Assembly (NCBI GenBank): GCA_026874595.1
Contig: CM049313.1
Location: 35,243,159 to 35,307,158 of the forward strand
DNA length: 64,000 bases
Origin: Sipunculus nudus
Lineage: Eukaryota; Annelida; Sipuncula; Golfingiida; Sipunculidae
Reading direction: 5' to 3'
In this document: positions 55,414 through 64,000 of the stretch, one piece after another
How positions within the stretch are numbered: the stretch's first letter is position 1
How the letters are laid out: every line of letters starts with the position of its first letter
Made by a program: the position numbers and the translations under genes
The notes under the pieces: model-generated
What the model saw: the letters and a program-made list of their open reading frames with translations, nothing else
What the model was told of the DNA's origin: nothing
Database searches by the model: none

Positions 55414-57233
55414 TACCTAGGAACTTAGGCCGCTCTGTTTTGCCTAAATAGCCATTTTCACTTTGAGATTCAGGTGTCAAGACAATCTATATAAGCCGGC
55501 CATTCTGCCATCGAAGTAACCAGGACTCGTGTTGTCCTACTGCGATCAAAGACATTGTACATTGGCAGATTTCAGGCTAGAAAGTCGACCAGATACTCTA
55601 TTTTGAATACTACCTTCAGATCGGAGTAGTTCTGGAATTCACGGGTTAATTATCAATCAACACATCAATTTTATAGATGACGGACGGTTCAGAATTTTTT
55701 TTTTCAAATGTAATGTATATAGCATGATTAATGGGCCATTGTGTAAGGGAGACCAGACCAAGAATATAAGTCCACCTGGAATCACACAACAAACAACAAT
55801 CATATTTAACAAACATTTTGAAAAAGAATATTTATTAAACAAACAACTGTCTAAATCCTAATCGCTTCATCAAAATAAATCAATTTAACAATTAACATAA
55901 ATGTATTCACATATTACTGTCAAACAAGACAGCGTTGGTCCTGACAGACATTATCCGTGAAATCTATTAGTAATTTTTCCAGCTTCACAGAAAGAACGCA
56001 CTTCATTCATGCTAATCTGATATATATATGGAATCCATCTAAAGCATCTTGCTGAATGAAGATACCTTTGTTTTGTGCATCTAACAGCTTGAACAAAATT
56101 TGCTCTCTAATCACTAATATATCATGATTACAAGTTCCATATATTATTTGATGATTGTTATTCGATCCTATTGCATCCTTTTGGTCGGATTTGATAAGCA
56201 CCGGTCTGCCAGCTTCAACCGTTAAAGTAGAGTAGTTATTTAAACCAAGGTTAGTATGCCTTAAATATATTCCTCAACAACCAATCCCATCCCTTGTGTC
56301 GGGTTCTTTCGTCTAAGACTATGATAACCATTCATCTCCTTCACTCCTTTCACATAACATCTCCTATCCCCAACCTGGTCGCCCATTTCGTGGCTGAAGC
56401 CACTGTTCCGCTCATTTTATCCTTCACCAGGATGTTATCTATGTTAACATAATCCATATCCAGGAAAATGAGATGAAGTAAAACAGGCCTATCTCTTAGT
56501 CTTTTTACAGATAGTATGCAGGAAATATTAATTGGAGCACATGAACAATAATAGCAGAGTGCATGATTGAAAAAACACACATCTTTTATAATACCTGAGT
56601 GAAACATGCATGAAATGAAGCATCAGAGGAATGGCCTATTAATCATCATTTCATATACTATTTTCTTTTTAGTCATTTTCTTAGCGATTAATGGCGTGCA
56701 AGACAATCATATTAATAATTGGTTGTTTTCTTTATAAATCAACCAAATCGGGTTGCCTTTTCATGTTTAATGATGAATCTACAATGATTGTTCTACAATC
56801 ACTGAACATGATTTAGCAACTGATTTTTAACTCTATTAGCTATAAATGGCTTCAATACCAGATTTCTTACCTAGTCTGCACATCTTTAATTTACGTTTCA
56901 CACAAACATACCATCTGACAGCAGTACCTAACAACACAAATTGTATCAAGTATACCATCCATTGGTCATATATCATACGTTCTCCAATAATTATTTCATC
57001 ATCCAATCTCATCACATACCCAACATCCCAGTTCCTAAATATATGATCATGTACTTACATTCTATGATATCAGTAAGACACATTATGCAAATGCAAAATC
57101 TGATTTCTTCACCTGATAACACTATCTACTTTAAAATTAAGTTTATAAGTATTCGTCCCTTGATCATATGATTTCTACGATGTTTGTAATAGCACCTGAC
57201 AAGTACATCTTGAACTATAATTTATCATTACTT
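55414..57233. other. DNA between the Mag-like insertion and the DUF1295-like gene, no gene assigned
   Basis: Starts with a TATA-containing segment (55487). Two minus-strand frames look slightly better than chance: 56275-56007 (VLIKSDQKDAIGSNNNHQII and onward) and the end of 56607-56350 (NILVKDKMSGTVASATKWAT). Neither shows clear splice sites or a family match, so I do not call them genes. Confidence 0.3.
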
Positions 57234-60175
57234 TTAATAAATGTATGGAATAAGCATGGCAGTGTTCCTGACATATTGTAGATAATTAGGGTCCTTCCCC
57301 CATCGCTTCATGCCCATCCTCTCCAGCATGGGGATCCCCGAGACCTTGGTGAGTAAGAGTGTTGTAAAGAGAGGAGAGATAATGCCGAGATGTTCCATTC
57401 CTCGAAGCACTGAGGTTGCAGACACATACAGTCCAGTCCACAGCAGGATTTCACCGAAATAGTTTGGATGACGGCAGGTACTCCAGAGGCCAGTGGTGAT
57501 AAATTTACCCTTGTAACAAGTAGACAGATTCAATTAAAGTAATACTGAACAGGAATTGATATTATTTTATTTTTCAACCTCAGAAATTTTTATCGGTTTG
57601 GTACAAAAACCTTTTCTCAGAATAAATTATGCCATTATGGAGGGTAGAAAGTGTTTGGGTATTAAATATGAACTATATTAAGTGAAATTTTTAAATATAA
57701 CCACAGGTGGGTTTGAGTTTATGTCTATCAAAGGAGGGGCATATATTAACTAGAATTTGGGTAGTCGAATCAAACTTCAGAGTCTGCCAAAATCAGAGTG
57801 GAACAGGTGAAGTGAGGCATGGATTGAGTAGCAAGGGGAAATAGAGTGAGATGTGTTGCATATTAGCATGGATGTCTGCAGCTGAAATGTGTATGTAGGT
57901 TGTGCCAACTACCACAAAATCTAGAAAGCTGTCCAAGTTGTATACAAATGCAAAATTTTAGGCAGATAAGTCAAATCACTACATGTATATGAGTGATTTT
58001 ATCCCACAGCAGACAAAGATGGACTTGTGCAAAAATGGTGGGAGGTGGCACCATCAATTTTGTGTATGATTAAGAGCTATGTGAGATCTGTACACATGCA
58101 AAATTTCAGGGGGATATGACCAACCAGTCCTGAGATATAAGCCTGAATGTCTGCAGCATAAAACATAAATGTATGTGGCGCCACCTGTGAAAAAATTGAG
58201 ACATCTATCCAAGATGTATAAACACGCAATATTTTACGCAGATAAGTCAAACCACTACTGAGATATGAGTGATTTTAGCCCAAGCCAGACAAACAGATGG
58301 ATGCTTTGCAAAAATGATTGCAGGTGGCCCCTCCAGTTTTGTGTAAGATAAGGAGCTATGTGAGATCTATACACATGCAAAATTTTGGCCCGATAGGTCT
58401 AGCGGTTCCTGAGATATGAGCTTGGATGTCTGCAGTGTTAACTAGAATGTAGGTTGCACCACTTGTCGTAAGATCAAGAAATCTGTCCAGGATGTATAAA
58501 TCTGCAAACTTTTAGGCAGATATGTCAAACCACTGCCAAGATATGAGTGATTTTATCCCATGGCAGACAAACAGATGGACTTGTGCAAAATGGTTGAAGG
58601 TGGCACCACCAATTTTGCGTATGATGAAGGGCTATGTGAGATCTATACACATGCAAATTTTCAGGAAGATATGTCAAACCAGTCCAGAGATATAAGTATG
58701 GATGTCTGCAGCGTGAACGTGAATGTAGGTGGCGCAACCTGTCATAAAATCATGAAATCTATCCAGAATGTATACACATGCCGAATTTCAGGTGATTTAG
58801 TCAAACTACTGCAGAGATATAAGTGATTTTAACCAAAGGCAGACGAACAGATCGACACTGTGAAAACATGGTTTCAGGTGGCGCCACCATTTTTTGTGTA
58901 TGTTATAAAGCTATCCAAGGGCTACATTTGTACAAAATTTTTTTTCTGATCCTGGTTCCTGAGATATGTGGGTTTATGTATGGAAACAGACACACAAATG
59001 GACGTTGAGCAAAGAGGAAAGGTCAGAGGTCAACGCAAATTGGTTAGGCACCAGTTCACATATGACCCAATAATTGATGTAAGTTTCTGGAAAATCAGTC
59101 CAGTAGTCTCAGGAGTTCTCTGGAAACGAACATGGTGGCGGCGGTCAAAAACATAGCACCCGCAAAACTTCGTTTTGGCTGGATACAATTAGAAAAGGCA
59201 TTGATCTGCAAGTCTACTTTCATTGACACCACTTGAGAGAATTATCCATACAGTAACAAGAGAGATGTTGCCTTTGAAGGGGAAATTCCCTACACATTTA
59301 AACAGAGCTAGATAATGAACTATTAAGCTAAGTTGATATGCCAATTACATTATATCTGGTATATAAAAATAAAAGACTTTAAAGAAGCAATGATATAAAA
59401 AATCAAATATTCACATCGGGGTGGGTCCTATTCATGAAGGTGGTACATCGATTTGATTATGCAACAAGTCTCATGAAAATAATGAACATAAAGTTGAATC
59501 AGTTATTAACCACATCTGGTGAGCAACAGTTATGTTATGAGAGGCAAACATTCTTTTTTTTTAGGGGGGGGGGACAGAAGACACCTGACAGAATTTTTGT
59601 TTTTCTGATGGCACAGCTGGCCACTTCAGTCAAATTACAGAAAATTAGCTACATGCATACTTTATTATAATATTTATATTATTATTATATTATTGTATAA
59701 TTAAATTATATTATTACAATATGACACTTCCCACATATTAAGACTTACATATTTGTAAATGTATAAGGCGACGTTATATATAAGACGAGGGTCAATTTCA
59801 AGGTCAAAGTTTGGGTTAAAATTATTTTTCGGCAAATATCCATGAGGTGGCCCCTTCTAAGAATTGGCATGTCAAGAGTGTCTCCTTTACAGGGAATTGA
59901 CACCTTTCCCTAATAAAAAATAAATTTATTTCAATAAAATGTCATGCTTCTGCATTACTTGATGGAGATCACCCCAAACAGTTAGTTAGTTAGCATACTT
60001 ACAGCATTGTCTGGATTGGCTTTGAAGTTAGATTTCTGCCAATCTGCAACTGTCTCAAACAGGAAACCAAAACCCCACAGTGTCCAGCCGAGGTAGTCTC
60101 TGGTACCCACTGGTACATCAGTCCGCTTACTGTTCACGATCAAAGTTGGCAACATGTTGAGGAATACCCACATGC
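57234..60175 (-). CDS. DUF1295 / steroid 5-alpha-reductase-like membrane protein, last two exons
   Basis: Exon 60175-60003 (173 nt, needs 1 nt from an upstream exon) and exon 57509-57234 (276 nt including the TAA stop), joined in phase 0 across a GTAAGT donor and an ACAAG acceptor. The first exon gives MWVFLNMLPTLIVNSK, DYLGWTLWGFGFLFETVADW and KSNFKANPDNA. The second gives GKFITTGLWSTCRHPNYFGE and a hydrophobic stretch, then LERMGMKRWGKDPNYLQYV and a hydrophobic end. This is the conserved C-terminal part of DUF1295 proteins, multi-pass membrane enzymes related to steroid 5-alpha reductases and ICMT; the RHPNYFGE box is the usual cofactor-binding signature. The substrate is unknown. About 148 of an expected 260-300 residues are visible; earlier exons were not found up to 64000 and should lie to the right. 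Confidence 0.88.
57510..60002 (-). other. Intron of the DUF1295-like gene
   Basis: 2.5 kb. Contains Helentron-like copy 2 in the sense direction of the gene, a G-run near 59564-59573 and AT-rich DNA elsewhere. Confidence 0.65.
57750..59188 (-). mobile_element. Helentron-like non-autonomous element, copy 2
   Basis: Inverse orientation of the copy at 16115-17583. The 5' end (right side) has GTATCC (59186-59181) and a CAAAACGAAGTTTTG hairpin. The 3' end (left side) keeps CGACTACCC and the terminal CTAG (57753-57750), but the left arm of the hairpin and the subterminal repeat have decayed. The body has the same two-part units (VNVGGATCHKI-type translation in both copies). Plus-strand frames at 58560-59156 are repeat products, not genes. 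Confidence 0.62.
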
Positions 60176-60213
60176 CTGAAAATGAAGGACTGATCTTTAT
60201 TTCCCTTATGTAT

Positions 60214-60384
60214 TACAGTGGAATTTGTCCGAAAGACCACCTGTTATATAAGACCACCTGCCTATTCAGACCACCTTTGGGTGTACCAAAAACAGCTAAC
60301 TGAACTGTTTCATAAGATCACCTGTGAATTAAGACCATTTTTGGCCAGTTCCATGAGTAGTCTCATAACACAGGTTTCACTGTA
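60214..60384. mobile_element. Small MITE-like element with TACAGTG ends
   Basis: TACAGTGGAATTTG on the left and CAGGTTTCACTGTA on the right are imperfect inverses (TACAGTGRAAYYTG). 171 bp, with GACCACCT repeated inside. It starts 38 bp upstream of the DUF1295-like exon at 60175. No coding capacity; the superfamily is not determined. Confidence 0.55.
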
Positions 60385-60779
60385 AAACAATCCTCACACA
60401 GTGGTTACACTCTGCACTCAAACTAAAAATCATCTGTTTTAATCCCTGTGTTTATTCTCCAGGTTTCACCTCCAGGACTGCCACAGAGCTATGAACTGCA
60501 AGCAGACACTGTGAGCATGGCATCATTTTGTTCAAGCAGCACTGAGACTAACCCCACAACATCCAACACTTGGTTTTATCCTTTACCCTGTGCCAGGACC
60601 AGTGTAATCAGGCAAATGACAGCGGGGTATTGCAAGTTTAAAAACCAGTTGGCCAAAGGCTTTCCAAATTTGATGTTGAACAGAACTTGCCCTGAACTCA
60701 GATGCACAATACAATACCAAATAATAACTGGGCTGAACATATTTAGTTGGAGGTCTTTAGACCAGTCTTGGCCTTGAGG
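60385..60779. other. Intron or flank, no gene assigned
   Basis: Open on the plus strand for about 109 codons (60448-60777), but without family resemblance. On the minus strand the earlier exon of the DUF1295-like gene is not here. Confidence 0.4.
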
Positions 60780-61280
60780 CTGGTCTTGACCCCGGGTTCC
60801 ATCTGCCTCAGACTCGGCCCCAGAAGGCTATGACTCAGACTCAGTATCGTGCCTTCTGGCCTTGATGACATATGGCCCCAAGGCCTGCTCAAGGCCTCTA
60901 AAGTTTGACCTTTTTTGTATACATGCATTTGAGTTTAACTCATTCCAGAATTTAGACATTGAATCCTAGTTGTATGGACTATGACTTGGTTGGTGACTCA
61001 GCCTTGGCCTGTGGTGACTGGGACAGGGTTTTGGCCTTGGAGGGTCATGACTCAGACACCATCTTGGCCTTGGAGGGCAGTGACTCAGACTCACCTCAGA
61101 GGGCCGTGACTCAGCCTTTGTGGTACATGACTAAGACCTGGCCTTGAAGGGCCATGACTCAGACTCGGCCTTGGAGGGCCATGACTCAAAACAGGCCTTG
61201 AAAGGCCATGGCTCAGACTTGGCCTTGGAGGGCCATGACTCAAAACAGGTCTTGGAGGGTCGTGGCTTGGCTACAACACC
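60780..61280 (+). repeat. Degenerate minisatellite of about 35-45 bp units
   Basis: Variants of GGCCTTGGAGGGCCATGACT followed by CAGACTC or CAAAACA; clearest from 61000 to 61270. Some related GAGTCCAAGTCTGAGTCC phrases occur near 62780-62820 and 63690-63740. Confidence 0.75.
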
Positions 61281-61768
61281 AATATTTAACCCGTGACATT
61301 GGTTACAATATCTGAAAACCCTGCTAGAGAGTTATGAATGAATGAAACATATATAAAAGAATGAAAACTATAAAAATATCATAATTTCTTTTACTCTGAA
61401 TGTACAAAACACATAACCATTACTGGTATAATATCAAAATAAACCAGACAAAAATAAACCTTTAACGGCCAGTCTGTCACTAATCAACTATCAAACAAAA
61501 TGACCACACAGCTCTATATATTTTAATGTTGTTCTCTCAAGATCCTTGTTACATCAAGGTAAATGGAGATATGAAATATAGAGATGATCCATCTGATATG
61601 TAAAATCACTGATATTGAATAACAGTCTTTTGTTCCCACCTTGTATTGTCCAGGTTAACAAAAACCTAGGGATGTTCCCTCTTATATGTTTAAACCTCTT
61701 GTCTTCACCCTCTTTCAAAACCCGAGTGAACAGGTATAATCCTAACCTGAAGAAAACAAAAACATGAC
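61281..61768. other. No feature recognised
   Basis: AT-rich DNA with no convincing frame or repeat. Confidence 0.5.

Positions 61769-64000
<2,232 letters not shown>

Overview
The window looks like nuclear DNA of an invertebrate animal. It is AT-rich, host genes are split by GT-AG introns with consistent phases, and most of the rest is Ty3/Gypsy retrotransposons, MITEs, Helentron-like elements and long tandem arrays. A mollusc or other lophotrochozoan is my inference from the style of the repeats; nothing here proves the taxon.

Host genes. (1) Positions 1-8326, minus strand: the first six exons of an unrecognised gene, with a basic N-terminus and a long acidic Glu/Lys/Val/Met-rich exon running off the left edge. 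(2) Positions 14113-18127, plus strand: four exons of a CCDC47 (calumin) homologue. A TAG stop replaces a conserved Trp, and neither the first exon nor any exon after the fourth was found, so it looks like a gene fragment or pseudogene. (3) Positions 57234-60175, minus strand: the last two exons of a DUF1295 / steroid 5-alpha-reductase-like membrane protein whose upstream exons lie beyond the right edge.

Mobile elements. The centrepiece, 20537-38579, is an LTR-internal-LTR-internal-LTR array: two almost identical Ty3/Gypsy elements sharing the middle LTR. Each LTR is 1267 bp, and a single 4-bp duplication (TAAT) flanks the whole array. The first unit has intact gag and pol frames; the second has a nonsense codon late in pol. 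A second, smaller Ty3/Gypsy element (Mag-like by its IADD reverse transcriptase and double zinc knuckle) lies at 50095-55408 on the minus strand, with 207-bp LTRs and a 5-bp duplication CATAT; its pol frame is broken in the integrase. Both families carry a primer-binding site resembling the 3' end of tRNA-Leu.

Other repeats. Two copies of a Helentron-like non-autonomous element (16115-17583 plus, 57750-59188 minus) sit in introns of genes 2 and 3, each in the sense direction of its host. Further elements with internal arrays, GGACGG-type runs and a terminal hairpin followed by CTAAAAA lie at 11.2-12.15, 42.8-46.4 and 48.2-49.55 kb. The Helentron-like copies and the 42.8-46.4 kb array repeatedly carry the palindrome CAGGTGGCGCCACCTG or near versions. 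There are also nested MITEs near 9 kb, another MITE at 20.2 kb, a 5'-truncated LINE at 9.7-10.6 kb, and several micro- and minisatellites. I saw no tRNA, rRNA or CRISPR.
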